49,803 bases of DNA from contig CAAGCF010000034.1 in assembly GCA_900768265.1 (NCBI GenBank), positions 1 through 49,803 of the forward strand, read 5' to 3'. The notes below the pieces were generated by a model, which was given only the letters and a program-made list of their open reading frames with translations, did no database searches and was not told the DNA's origin. Numbering within the stretch: position 1 is the first letter of the stretch; each line of letters starts with the position of its first letter. Positions 1 through 9,357 of the stretch are shown piece after piece. This DNA is from an uncultured Collinsella sp. (GTDB lineage Bacteria > Actinomycetota > Coriobacteriia > Coriobacteriales > Coriobacteriaceae). Position numbers and translations under genes: made by a program.

Positions 1-48
1 TGCATCAACCGCAGGCAGCGCGCCTTGTTCTGTTTGTAAGGGAAACTA

Positions 49-150
49 TGTCCCACTCTGGGCGCGGATTCTGGGACACGCTTTCCGCAACGGGCCTCTC
101 GCGGAAACTGCATCCCACTCTGGGCGCCCATTCCGGGATGCATTTTCCGC
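49..150. repeat. Two-unit palindromic (REP-like) repeat
   Basis: Two similar units follow the 3' end of the antiporter gene. Unit 1 (49-78) has ends TGTCCC and GGGACA; unit 2 (110-141) has ends GCATCCC and GGGATGC. Both keep the interior ACTCTGGGCGC and an ATTC near the second arm. The base pairs at the ends differ between units, yet pairing is kept. Each unit is followed by a TTTCCGC box; the first of these pairs with GCGGAAA at 101-107. No T-tract follows in either direction, so a simple intrinsic terminator is not obvious. Confidence 0.6.
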
Positions 151-161
151 GGCGGCGTTGG

Positions 162-1724
162 CTACCTGCCGTCGTCGTCCTGGGCTTCGTCGCTCGCATA
201 GAGCTCCAGCATGCGGCGGCGGTATTCGCGCACGGCGAGCTTGGCGCGCTCCAGGCGGCGACGCTCGCGCGGAGTCAGCTCGGACGGGTCGACCTCGTCT
301 CCATAGGTCTTGTCGGCAAGCAGGTGCGCCGCGTCCACGATGCGGGCATCGATGTGGCCGCTCGCCGCCTCGGCGGAAAGACGCTCGGCAATCGTATCGA
401 GCGTAGGCAGGCCCTCGAATACGCGACCATGGCCATGAGAGGTCAGCAACTCATGCTCGCGCGCGAGCAGGCTCGCCAGGTCGTGGTGGGCGCGCAGGAT
501 ATCGAGCGCATCGGATGGGTGCTCGGCAACTTCTGCCACGGCAGCGACCGGCGCGGCGTCGACCACGCGGTAGAAGAGCTGCGCGAGCAGCGGCATCAAG
601 AATACCGTGATGGCACCGGCAGCAACCATGACCGACGCAATCTCTTGCGACAGCGCGCCCGCGTTGACGGCCACGCTCGTCACGGCAACGATGATCGGCA
701 GCGCCGTGGTGCAGTACAGGGCCACGGTAATGCGGCCATACGCCGACACATCGCGCGTCGCAGGACAAATGCTCATAGAAATAAGAATGGGTACGGCACG
801 AATAATCAACAACGCCACGATAAAGCCCACGAGCAGCCCGGGGCGCGACACCACGGCCGTCAGATCGATCTTTGCACCCGACACGGTAAAGAACACCGGG
901 ATCAAAAAGCCGTAGGCCAGGCCGTCGAGCTTGGTCTCGAGCGTATGGTTGCCCTCGGGGATGATATAGCGCAGGACGAAGCCGGCGGCAAAAGCGCCCA
1001 ACACGATATCGAGGCTAAAGATGGCCGAGAACGCCACGAGCGTGACCAAAATCAGCACCGTCAGGCGCACGAAGGTCTGCGACGTGGTATCGGCGCGCTC
1101 CTCGACAAACGAAAAGAAGCGGCTGCCGACGCGTTTGGAGCGGCTGGGGACCACGGCAAGCAGCACGCACACGACGGCAAATAAGCCCAAGATCAGCAGC
1201 GTCTCGATACCCGTACGGGCAGACAGCAGAACCGACATGGCGAGCACGGGGCCGAGCTCGCCCCACGTACCATAGGCGAGAATCGAATCACCGACGCGCG
1301 TTCCGGCAAGCAACCGCTCGCGCAAGATGGGCATGAGCGCTCCAAGCGCCGTCGAGGTCAAGGCGAGCGTCACGGCGATACCGTCGAAATGGCTGACCGA
1401 GAACCACGGGGTAAAGCGCACGGCAAGCCAGGCGATACAAAATGTGACAACCCACGTGGCCATACCGTAGCGCCCCTCGACGCCCGTGATGTTCTTGGGA
1501 TCGATCTCAAAGCCTGCAAGCAGGAACAAAAATGCCAGACCGAGCTCTGACACGAGCGAGACCTCGGCATCTACATGGATAACGCCGAGCATATGAGGTC
1601 CCAGCACCGCGCCGAACACGAGCAAAAAGACCGTTTCGGGAACGGGTTTTCCAGGAATCGCCGAGGCGATGAAGGGGCTTGCAAAGGCCACGAGTGCGAT
1701 GATGGCGAGCGAAACGAATGCCAT
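162..1724 (-). CDS. Cation:proton antiporter, CPA2 (Na+/H+ exchanger) family
   Basis: A 520-residue membrane protein that probably exchanges Na+ or K+ for protons across the cytoplasmic membrane. About 11-12 hydrophobic segments fill residues 1-400, with CPA2-like stretches such as PETVFLLVFGAVLGP near residue 28 and LAFLFLLAGFEIDP near residue 62. The last 110 or so residues form a charged cytoplasmic tail rich in Arg, Glu and Ala and ending EAQDDDGR; this is not a recognisable TrkA-N domain. The ATG start has AGAAAGG about 6 bases upstream. It is a single gene diverging from purL. The exact ion cannot be read from the sequence. Confidence 0.88.
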   Translation of the reverse strand: MAFVSLAIIALVAFASPFIASAIPGKPVPETVFLLVFGAVLGPHMLGVIHVDAEVSLVSELGLAFLFLLAGFEIDPKNITGVEGRYGMATWVVTFCIAWLAVRFTPWFSVSHFDGIAVTLALTSTALGALMPILRERLLAGTRVGDSILAYGTWGELGPVLAMSVLLSARTGIETLLILGLFAVVCVLLAVVPSRSKRVGSRFFSFVEERADTTSQTFVRLTVLILVTLVAFSAIFSLDIVLGAFAAGFVLRYIIPEGNHTLETKLDGLAYGFLIPVFFTVSGAKIDLTAVVSRPGLLVGFIVALLIIRAVPILISMSICPATRDVSAYGRITVALYCTTALPIIVAVTSVAVNAGALSQEIASVMVAAGAITVFLMPLLAQLFYRVVDAAPVAAVAEVAEHPSDALDILRAHHDLASLLAREHELLTSHGHGRVFEGLPTLDTIAERLSAEAASGHIDARIVDAAHLLADKTYGDEVDPSELTPRERRRLERAKLAVREYRRRMLELYASDEAQDDDGR

Positions 1725-1908
1725 GTGATGCCTTTCTCTTGTTTGCGCTTCACTGTAGCACCCTCGCCGTCCTCAACGCGCCGCGAGCTGTCGTATCATA
1801 GTGAGGTTTACAAACATGTGGCTCAAGGCGACCGCGAGGCTTGCCCCGTAAACCGACCGCTGCCGCATACCGTACCGTACGCCCAACCGATCAGGAAGGC
1901 AGGAACCA

Positions 1909-4900
1909 ATGGTCTCTCGTATCTACGTGGAGAAGAAACCCGGGTTCGACGTCGAGGCTCAGCAGCTCAAGGGCGAGCTGACCGAGATTCTCGGCATCAA
2001 GGGCATCGATGCCCTGAGGATCATCAACCGCTACGATGTCGAGGGCATCGACGAGGAGCTTTTCCGCTCCTGCGTGCCGACCGTCTTTAGCGAGCCCCAG
2101 GTCGATGTGACCTACGACGAGCTCCCCGCAAGCGATGGCGCCGTCTTTGCCGTCGAATTCCTGCCTGGCCAGTTTGACCAGCGCGCCGACTCCGCCAGCG
2201 AGTGCGTGCAGCTCATCAGCCAGGGCGAGCGCCCCGCCGTGCGCTCCGCCAAGGTCTATATGATCTCGGGCGCTCTGGACGAAGCCGCCATCGAGGCCAT
2301 CAAGCACTACGTGGTGAACCCCGTCGAGGCGCGCATCGCCTCGCTCGACCTGCCCGAGACGCTGTACATGGAGACCCCCGAGCCCCAGCCCGTCGAGGTG
2401 CTCGACGGCTTCCGCGAGCTCGATGAGACCGGCCTTGCCGCCTTTATTTCCGAGCGCGGTCTTGCCATGGACGAGGCGGACATCGCCTTCTGCCAGCAGT
2501 ACTTCCGCGATGAGAATCGCGACCCCACCATCACCGAGATCCGCGTGATCGACACCTACTGGTCCGACCACTGCCGCCATACCACCTTCGGCACCGTCCT
2601 GGACGACGTGACGATCGACGACGCCGTGGTGCAGCAGGCCTTCGACCGCTACATGGAGATGCGCCACGAACTCGGTCGCGACGCCAAGCCCGTCTGCCTC
2701 ATGGACATGGGCACCATCGGCGCCAAGTACCTTAAGAAGACCGGCGTCATGACTGATGTCGATGAGTCCGAGGAGATCAACGCCTGCACCGTCAAGGTGA
2801 AGGTCGATGTCGATGGCGAGGACCAGGACTGGCTGTTCCTCTTTAAGAACGAGACCCACAACCACCCGACCGAGATCGAGCCCTTCGGCGGTGCCGCCAC
2901 CTGCGTGGGCGGCGCCATCCGCGACCCGCTCTCGGGCCGCAGCTACGTGTACCAGGCCATGCGTGTCACCGGCGCCGGCGACCCCACCGTCCCCGTGTCC
3001 GAGACGCTCGAGGGCAAGCTGCCGCAGCGCAAGCTCGTGACCACCGCTGCCGCCGGCTACTCCAGCTACGGCAACCAGATCGGCCTTGCCACCGGCCAGG
3101 TCAACGAGCTCTATCACCCCGGCTACGTGGCCAAGCGTATGGAGGTCGGCGCCGTCGTGGGCGCTACCCCGGCAAACCACGTGCGCCGCGAGTGCCCCGC
3201 CCCCACCGACAAGATCATCCTGCTGGGCGGCCGCACCGGCCGTGACGGCATCGGTGGTGCCACCGGCTCCTCCAAGACCCAGAACACCGAGTCCATCGAG
3301 ACCTCGGGCGCCGAGGTCCAGAAGGGCAACGCCCCGGTCGAGCGCAAGCTGCAGCGCCTCTTCCGCCGCGGCGACGCCTGTCGCCTGATCAAGCGCTGCA
3401 ACGACTTTGGCGCCGGCGGCGTCTCGGTCGCCGTGGGCGAGCTTGCCGACGGCCTGTATGTCGACCTGGACACCGTGACCAAGAAGTACGACGGCCTGGA
3501 CGGCACCGAGCTCGCTATCTCCGAGTCCCAGGAGCGTATGGCCTGCGCCGTCGCCGACGGTGACGTCGAGGAGTTCATGGGCTACGCCGCCGAGGAAAAC
3601 CTCGAGGCGACCGTTATCGCCGAGGTTACCGCCGAGCCGCGTATGCGCATGGCCTGGAACGGTGTCGCCATCGTCGACCTGTCCCGTGAGTTCCTCAACT
3701 CCAACGGTGCACCCAAGCACCAGGTCGCCCACGTGTGCGCCCGCAGCGTGTGGCAGCCCAGCTGGGCGGGCACCACGCTTGCCGAGCGCATGACCTCGCT
3801 TGTCACTGACCTCAACGTCGCCTCCAACAAGGGCCTGTCCGAGCGCTTCGACTCCACCATCGGTGCCGCGACCGTGCTCATGCCCTTTGGCGGCAAGACG
3901 CAGCTCACCCCGAGCTCGGCCATGGTTGCCAAGTTCCCCGTGGACGGCGAGACCACCACGGCGAGCGCCATGGCATGGGGCTTCAACCCCTACCTGATGG
4001 AGGCCGACCAGTTTGCGGGCGCCTACCTGTCCGTGGTTGAGTCCATCGCCAAGCTCGTGGCCGCCGGCTTTGAGCACAAGCGCGCCTATCTCTCCTTCCA
4101 GGAGTACTTCGAGCGCCTGCGCACCGAGGCCGAGCGCTGGGGCAAGCCCATGGCAGCCGTCCTGGGCGCCCTTATGGCCCAGGTCGATCTGGGTGCCGGC
4201 GCCATCGGCGGCAAGGACTCTATGAGTGGCTCGTTTGAGGACGAGGCCGGTGAGCTCAACGTTCCGCCGACTCTGATCAGCTTCGCTGTGGCCGTGGGTA
4301 AGGCCGCCCGTGCCGTCTCGCCCGAGTTCAAGGGCTTCACGCACCGTGTTGTCCGTATCACCCCCGCCACCTATGGCGAGGACTACCGCCCCGATGCTCA
4401 GCAGCTGCTCGCCGCGTTTGACGCCGTCGAGGCGCTCACTGCTACCGGCAACGCCCTGGCCATCTCCACGCCCGGCTACGGCTGCGGCGCCGAGAGCCTC
4501 TTTAAGATGTGCGTCGGTAACCAGATCGGTATCGAGCTTGCCGAGGATGTAGACGTGGAGAGCCTCTTCACCCCGCTCTACGGCAGCTTTATTGTCGAGC
4601 TCGCCGAGGATGCCGAGCTGCCCGAGGTCGCCGACGGCGTTGTCGTCGAGCCCCTGGGCACCACCGTCGAGGGCTATGTCATCGACACCGGTTCCGAAGT
4701 CATCGAGCTCTCCGAGCTCCAGGAGGCCTGGGAGAGCGGCATCGAGGGCGTCTTCACCTACCGCAGCGCCGGCGAGACCCCCGAGGTCGAGACCATCGAC
4801 TTCCGCGCCAAGGATATCCACGTGTACGGCGGCGCCAAGATCGCCCGCCCGCGCGTGATCATCCCCGTGTTCCCCGGCAACAACTGCGAGTACGACAGCG

Positions 4901-5655
4901 CCCGCGCCTTCCGTGCCGCCGGTGCCGAGGCCGACACCTTCGTGATCAACAACCTCACGCCCGAGGCCGTCGCCGAGAGCACCCACGAGCTTGCCCGCCG
5001 CATCCGTGCAAGCCAGATCGTCATGATCCCCGGCGGCTTCTCGGGCGGTGACGAGCCCGACGGCTCCGCCAAGTTCATCACGGCGTTCTTCCGCGCTCCC
5101 GAGGTCACCGAGGCAGTCCGCGACCTGCTCAAGGCCCGCGACGGCCTGATGCTGGGCATCTGCAACGGCTTCCAGGCTCTGGTCAAGCTCGGCCTGGTGC
5201 CCTACGGTGACATCGTCGACGCCACGCCCGATGCGCCCACGCTGACGTTCAACACCATCGGCCGCCACCAGAGCCGTCTGGTGCGCACCCGCATCTCGTC
5301 CAACTTGTCCCCGTGGCTGTCGCAGTGCAGCCTGGACGACCCCTACACCGTCGCCATCAGCCACGGCGAGGGCCGCTTTGTCGCCAATGACGAAGTGCTC
5401 GCCCAGCTGATCGCCAACGGCCAGGTCGCCACGCAGTACGTGGGCGAGAACGGCAAGCCCAGCATGGATCTCTCCGTCAACCCCAACGGCTCCGCACTCG
5501 CCATCGAGGGCATCACGAGCCCCGACGGCCGCGTCCTGGGCAAGATGGGCCATGCCGAGCGTCGCGGCGACAACCTGTACCGCAACGTGCCCGAGCATGT
5601 CCCCGGCGATAAGTTCATGCCGATCTTTGAGAGCGGCGTGGCCTACTTCGCTTAA
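1909..5655 (+). CDS. purL: Phosphoribosylformylglycinamidine synthase, single-chain
   Basis: A 1248-residue enzyme of purine synthesis that makes FGAM from FGAR, glutamine and ATP in the cytosol. Synthetase and glutaminase are fused in one chain, like the large PurL of proteobacteria (about 1290 residues) and unlike the PurLQS type. The N-terminal half carries the synthetase signature around residues 220-340 (TYWSDHCRHTTF, then FKNETHNHPTEIEPFGGAAT). The C-terminal class I glutamine amidotransferase has its nucleophile in LGICNGFQ (Cys about 1085) and a His/Glu pair in GHAERR (about 1215 and 1217). The start ATG follows AGGAAGG. It is monocistronic and a strong terminator follows. No purine box or riboswitch was recognised in the roughly 150-base leader. 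Confidence 0.97.
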   Translation: MVSRIYVEKKPGFDVEAQQLKGELTEILGIKGIDALRIINRYDVEGIDEELFRSCVPTVFSEPQVDVTYDELPASDGAVFAVEFLPGQFDQRADSASECVQLISQGERPAVRSAKVYMISGALDEAAIEAIKHYVVNPVEARIASLDLPETLYMETPEPQPVEVLDGFRELDETGLAAFISERGLAMDEADIAFCQQYFRDENRDPTITEIRVIDTYWSDHCRHTTFGTVLDDVTIDDAVVQQAFDRYMEMRHELGRDAKPVCLMDMGTIGAKYLKKTGVMTDVDESEEINACTVKVKVDVDGEDQDWLFLFKNETHNHPTEIEPFGGAATCVGGAIRDPLSGRSYVYQAMRVTGAGDPTVPVSETLEGKLPQRKLVTTAAAGYSSYGNQIGLATGQVNELYHPGYVAKRMEVGAVVGATPANHVRRECPAPTDKIILLGGRTGRDGIGGATGSSKTQNTESIETSGAEVQKGNAPVERKLQRLFRRGDACRLIKRCNDFGAGGVSVAVGELADGLYVDLDTVTKKYDGLDGTELAISESQERMACAVADGDVEEFMGYAAEENLEATVIAEVTAEPRMRMAWNGVAIVDLSREFLNSNGAPKHQVAHVCARSVWQPSWAGTTLAERMTSLVTDLNVASNKGLSERFDSTIGAATVLMPFGGKTQLTPSSAMVAKFPVDGETTTASAMAWGFNPYLMEADQFAGAYLSVVESIAKLVAAGFEHKRAYLSFQEYFERLRTEAERWGKPMAAVLGALMAQVDLGAGAIGGKDSMSGSFEDEAGELNVPPTLISFAVAVGKAARAVSPEFKGFTHRVVRITPATYGEDYRPDAQQLLAAFDAVEALTATGNALAISTPGYGCGAESLFKMCVGNQIGIELAEDVDVESLFTPLYGSFIVELAEDAELPEVADGVVVEPLGTTVEGYVIDTGSEVIELSELQEAWESGIEGVFTYRSAGETPEVETIDFRAKDIHVYGGAKIARPRVIIPVFPGNNCEYDSARAFRAAGAEADTFVINNLTPEAVAESTHELARRIRASQIVMIPGGFSGGDEPDGSAKFITAFFRAPEVTEAVRDLLKARDGLMLGICNGFQALVKLGLVPYGDIVDATPDAPTLTFNTIGRHQSRLVRTRISSNLSPWLSQCSLDDPYTVAISHGEGRFVANDEVLAQLIANGQVATQYVGENGKPSMDLSVNPNGSALAIEGITSPDGRVLGKMGHAERRGDNLYRNVPEHVPGDKFMPIFESGVAYFA

Positions 5656-5692
5656 AGCTTTCCCATCGGGTACAATCCCCTCGGGTAACAAC

Positions 5693-5729
5693 ACCCGCCA
5701 CCGACACATCCGGTGGCGGGTTCTTTTTT
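5693..5729 (+). terminator. Rho-independent terminator of purL
   Basis: A perfect 10-bp stem (CCCGCCACCG at 5694-5703 with CGGTGGCGGG at 5711-5720) has a 7-base loop and is followed at once by TTCTTTTTT. It lies 38 bases after the purL stop and ends about 26 bases before the next start codon. Confidence 0.92.
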
Positions 5730-5754
5730 GCTTCGCGCATACAGGAAGGACATC

Positions 5755-6690
5755 ATGGAAAGCCGCAAGCCGTATCTCGCCACCCTGCCCGGACTCATCC
5801 TGGGCTGCCTCGTCTGCTGCGCGCTCTGGGGATCGGCTTTCCCCTGCATCAAAATCGGCTACGCACTCTTTGGTATCCCAGCGCACGATAGCGCCTCGCA
5901 GCTGCTCTTCGCGGGTCTGCGCTTCACCCTTGCCGGCATGCTGGTCATTGTTGGCATGAGCGTGGCCCAGCGCCGTCCGCTCGTTCCGCAAGTGCGCGAT
6001 ATCAAGCCCATCTGCATCTTGTCGCTCTTCCAGACTATCGGGCAGTACTTCTTTTTCTACCTGGGACTCTCGCGCGCCAGCGCCATGTCGAGCTCCATCA
6101 TCGAGGCCAGCGCCAACTTCCTCGCAATCCTCTTTGCCGCCCTGGCGTTTCGCACCGAAAAGCTCGATGCGGCCAAGGTGCTCGGCTGCGTACTGGGCTT
6201 TGCCGGTGTCGCGCTCGTCAACCTTTCGGGCGCGGACGGTACCTTTGGCTTTACACTCGACGGCGAGGGCTTTATCCTGGCCTCCACCGTCGCGGGTGCC
6301 CTTTCGACCTGCCTGATCGGCATCTTCTCGCGCGAGCACGACGGCGTCTTGCTTGCCGGGTGGCAGTTCTTGGTCGGCGGCCTGGTCCTCACCGCCATCG
6401 GCTTTTTGATGGGCGGCACGCTCTCCCCCACAGCGATTGCCCCCGCCATCGCGCTCATCATCTACATGGCGCTTATCTCCGCGGTCGCGTACTCGCTGTG
6501 GTCCCGCCTGCTCGCCGTCAACCCCGTAAGCCGCGTTTCGGTCTTTGGGTTTATGAACCCCGTCTTTGGTGTGATGCTGAGCGTGCTGCTGCTCGGCGAG
6601 GGCGCTGGCACGAGCCCCGTTACCGCCATCGTTGCCCTGCTGTTGGTCTGCGGCGGCATCATCATCGTCAACAGGCCCAAAAAGGTCTAA
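5755..6690 (+). CDS. DMT-superfamily (EamA) transporter
   Basis: A 311-residue drug/metabolite transporter with about ten membrane segments in two homologous EamA halves (roughly residues 15-150 and 165-305). Typical features are CCALWGSAFPCIKIGY in helix 1 and, in the second half, PVFGVMLSVLLLGEG. It probably exports an amino acid or small metabolite, but the substrate cannot be predicted. The ATG at 5755 is chosen because AGGAAGG lies 7 bases upstream; an in-frame ATG at 5713 would lie inside the purL terminator stem. It is flanked by terminators on both sides and so is probably transcribed alone. Confidence 0.9.
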   Translation: MESRKPYLATLPGLILGCLVCCALWGSAFPCIKIGYALFGIPAHDSASQLLFAGLRFTLAGMLVIVGMSVAQRRPLVPQVRDIKPICILSLFQTIGQYFFFYLGLSRASAMSSSIIEASANFLAILFAALAFRTEKLDAAKVLGCVLGFAGVALVNLSGADGTFGFTLDGEGFILASTVAGALSTCLIGIFSREHDGVLLAGWQFLVGGLVLTAIGFLMGGTLSPTAIAPAIALIIYMALISAVAYSLWSRLLAVNPVSRVSVFGFMNPVFGVMLSVLLLGEGAGTSPVTAIVALLLVCGGIIIVNRPKKV

Positions 6691-6764
6691 CGAACTGCCC
6701 TAATTTAGCAGAGGGGATTCCATGCTTTAGATTAATGGAGCACATCGGTGAGCTGAGGGCCGCC

Positions 6765-6791
6765 ACGCACGCAAGCGTGCGTCCCTTTTTT
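6765..6791 (+). terminator. Rho-independent terminator of the EamA transporter gene
   Basis: A 7-bp stem (ACGCACG / CGTGCGT) with loop CAAG is followed by CCC and six T residues. It ends right at the stop codon of the convergent GGDEF gene. Confidence 0.85.
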
Positions 6792-7934
6792 CTAGCGTAT
6801 CTGGATGCCGGATTTCTTTTTCTCGGCCTTGACGCGGTAGAGCTCCGCATCGGCAGCGCGAAGTAAGTCTTGCCAGGTATCGACACCGTCACCGACCCGT
6901 GCATAGCCAATGGACATCCGCAGCAGATACGGCACCTCGGCGCGCGCGAGCTCGTCGTTGATTGCCGCGCACAGACGCACGATGTCCTGCTCCGCTGTCG
7001 CCTTTTGGAGCACCACGAACTCATCGCCGCCATAACGTGCGATAAAGCCACCAGACGCCGAACAGACCTCTTTGAGCGCAGCAGATACGACCTGGAGGGC
7101 ATGGTCACCCTCCACATGTCCATAGCGATCGTTAATCTGCTTAAAGCCGTCGGCGTCCATCATAAGCAGATACGCATCTTCAGCCTGATCCACATTTGAG
7201 AAGAGCGACAGCATATAGGTCTCAAAACGGTTGCGATTGTTGAGGCCAGTCAACGGGTCGGTCGAGATCAGCTGCTCCTGGTAGATGATGTAGAGCAGCA
7301 GGATGCTCAGCGTTATACCGACGCAAAGGCCCGGTACCGAAAACAAAATCTGGAAGGTACCACCCACCAGAGCGGGAACCGCAAAAAAGGCGAGGGTGCG
7401 ATAAATGGCTTTCTTTTGCAGGCTTTCGACTTTTCGAGCCTGAATAAAGGCATGCAAGGACGTATATATGACGTAGCAGTAGCTAACGATAGGCTGAATC
7501 ATATAAAGCGCTCCGCGACGATATACGCTCTGCGCATCGATATAGAACATAGTGTGCGTCCAGTAGCTGGTAAATGCCAGCACGACCACCAATGCGGTTG
7601 GCAACGTTAAAAGTACCACCCTGTAGGGCGTGGTCAGGAGCCGTGAGCCCCGCATCGTCTCGGAATAGAAAAACCAAATGAGGCACGCGATGGCGAACAG
7701 CGAAAACGAAACCGCATTGGAAATCCAGTTGGCCGTGATGCCTACAGGAGTGCTCACGCCGTCCGAGAGCGTCCAGATCATATCGAAGAAAATGTAGGCA
7801 GCAGACGTATAGCCCAGCATGCTAAACAAAAGTTGCTGGGTGCTCGAGAACAAGGAGCGGCGGCTTCGTGCGGCAAGCCCGATAAGAATAATCATGCACA
7901 GCAGGAATATCTCGATCTTGAGTGCCTTAACCAC
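6792..7934 (-). CDS. Membrane-anchored GGDEF protein (probable diguanylate cyclase)
   Basis: About 380 residues: seven or so hydrophobic segments in the first 210 residues, then a C-terminal GGDEF domain. The domain starts with TDPLTGLNNRNRF and carries an intact active-site motif in ARYGGDEFVVL, so synthesis of cyclic di-GMP from GTP is likely. No RxxD inhibitory site is visible just before the motif. The membrane part resembles a 7TM sensor, but its ligand is unknown. I prefer the GTG at 7934, which has AGGGA 8 bases upstream; a TTG at 7952 lacks a ribosome site. It converges with the transporter gene. Confidence 0.88.
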   Translation of the reverse strand: MVKALKIEIFLLCMIILIGLAARSRRSLFSSTQQLLFSMLGYTSAAYIFFDMIWTLSDGVSTPVGITANWISNAVSFSLFAIACLIWFFYSETMRGSRLLTTPYRVVLLTLPTALVVVLAFTSYWTHTMFYIDAQSVYRRGALYMIQPIVSYCYVIYTSLHAFIQARKVESLQKKAIYRTLAFFAVPALVGGTFQILFSVPGLCVGITLSILLLYIIYQEQLISTDPLTGLNNRNRFETYMLSLFSNVDQAEDAYLLMMDADGFKQINDRYGHVEGDHALQVVSAALKEVCSASGGFIARYGGDEFVVLQKATAEQDIVRLCAAINDELARAEVPYLLRMSIGYARVGDGVDTWQDLLRAADAELYRVKAEKKKSGIQIR

Positions 7935-8035
7935 TAGACGCCATCCCTTCAATATCCAAGTGGTCAGAATCGCCCGATTCGTGTCTGGGCAACAAACACC
8001 CCCTACTCCGCAGGGGTAATGGGAATAATAGCAGA

Positions 8036-8075
8036 GCGCCCGAACGTTACTGCAAGACAGCTTTCGTTCGGGCGC
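8036..8075 (-). terminator. Stem-loop downstream of kdgT
   Basis: A perfect 11-bp inverted repeat (GCGCCCGAACG / CGTTCGGGCGC) with an 18-base loop lies about 50 bases past the kdgT stop. No clear T-tract follows on the minus strand, so termination is inferred from position and stem strength only. Confidence 0.55.
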
Positions 8076-8122
8076 TTGAACGGCGCGAATTGCACGCCGG
8101 AATCTATTATCGGCAACGGCCG

Positions 8123-9145
8123 TTACTCACCGTCGATATCGGTTGCGACAGCCTCCTCGATGGCCTCGACGCCGGCGGGCGACAGATCCTCTTTGCCGTG
8201 GCAGAACTTCTTATCGACCCAGCCGGTCAGAATCGGGGCCATGATTGCCGTGATGATGACGGCGGTGGCGATCTGTGCATACGCGGTGGGCGCAAGCTCG
8301 GCGTAGCGCGGCGCGACCTCGGCAAGGGCAACCGGCGTGGTCATAGCCGTGCCGGCGATGGTGGAACAAGCCACGGCAGCCTTGCCGTTACCACCGCACA
8401 GGCGCTCGAACGCAAAGGTGATGGGGCCGACGATAAAGAGCGTGATGAGGCCCAGCAGGATACCCGAGATGCCGCCGGTGATAAAGCTTGAAAGGCTCAT
8501 GGACGCACCGAGCTGAAAACCGATGACAGCGATCGCGGGATTGGCGCCGGGGACCAGCAGGTTCTTGATAAACGGGAACAAGTTGCCCAGAACCATGCCG
8601 ATAACAAGCGGCAGGATGGATCCGATGATGGTGCCGACGGGGATGTTGGCGAGACCCGAGACACCGAGGATGATCATCGTGACGGCGGGGCCGGCCGTAA
8701 AAAACAGGATACCGACGGCACCCTGCTCGGACTCATCGCCGAACTCGCCCATGATGCCCGTATAGAGTGCCATGTTGCAAAACGTGATGCCGCCGATGAT
8801 AGACACGGAGCTCAGGCCCAGAAAGTTGTCGTTAAAGAAATACGCAACACCCAGACCCAGCGCGGCTGCCACCACAAGCTTGGGGATCAGCACGACGATG
8901 CCGGTCTTGATAGCGCCCGGCGTGGACTTAAAGCTAATGCCGGCACCCACGAAGAGCAGGATCGCAGCGACGATGGTATTGGAACCGCCGCGGCAGGCGG
9001 CGGTAAAGAAGCCACCGATCTCGAAGACCTGCGGGCAGAAGGTATTGAGCAAAAGGCCGACAATCATCGGGTAGATCATGATGTCGCCCGGGATGCGCGG
9101 GACCTTGAATTTCTTTTGCTCGTTGGCGGTTGCTTCCTGTGCCAT
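8123..9145 (-). CDS. kdgT: 2-keto-3-deoxygluconate permease
   Basis: A 340-residue member of the KdgT family, which imports 2-keto-3-deoxygluconate, a pectin and uronate breakdown product, by proton symport. About ten hydrophobic segments span residues 20-320. Family-like stretches include FFTAACRGGSNT near residue 45, FCNMALYTGIMGEFGD near 130, and VACSTIAGTAMTTPVALA in the C-terminal half. The ATG at 9145 is chosen because GGGGG lies 4-9 bases upstream; the upstream in-frame codon at 9175 has no ribosome site. No uronate catabolic gene is next to it, so the substrate assignment rests on family similarity alone. Confidence 0.88.
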   Translation of the reverse strand: MAQEATANEQKKFKVPRIPGDIMIYPMIVGLLLNTFCPQVFEIGGFFTAACRGGSNTIVAAILLFVGAGISFKSTPGAIKTGIVVLIPKLVVAAALGLGVAYFFNDNFLGLSSVSIIGGITFCNMALYTGIMGEFGDESEQGAVGILFFTAGPAVTMIILGVSGLANIPVGTIIGSILPLVIGMVLGNLFPFIKNLLVPGANPAIAVIGFQLGASMSLSSFITGGISGILLGLITLFIVGPITFAFERLCGGNGKAAVACSTIAGTAMTTPVALAEVAPRYAELAPTAYAQIATAVIITAIMAPILTGWVDKKFCHGKEDLSPAGVEAIEEAVATDIDGE

Positions 9146-9357
9146 GAAACCCCCATTTCCGTTGACGGGACACAAAAGACCACGTCACACTTTGCTACAG
9201 TAAAGTTTGACCATGGTACCAGAAGAAGCAGACCGGCTCGGTGAGAAATTCGATTCGTTGGGTCAGGCAACGACATGGCAGAATCATCGCCCGGCAGCAA
9301 CCGAGTTCACCTACAATTGCCACCGGATCGAAAGACACAGCTTTTTAGGAAGTCATT

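Noticed and set aside
48..1184. 378-codon plus-strand frame opposite the antiporter gene
   Set aside because: The translation is Arg/Gln/His-rich with no domain, whereas the opposite strand encodes a clear membrane antiporter with a ribosome site.
1740..1908. Riboswitch or PurR box upstream of purL
   Set aside because: The leader shows only a weak distant GGTTTAC / GTAAACC pairing. No purine aptamer core or PurBox pattern was found.
1891..6339. 1482-codon open frame on the minus strand opposite purL and the EamA gene
   Set aside because: It is a mirror frame caused by strong GC bias in third positions of purL. Its translation is low complexity (Gly, Ala, Asp, Leu, His) and it crosses two plus-strand genes and a terminator.
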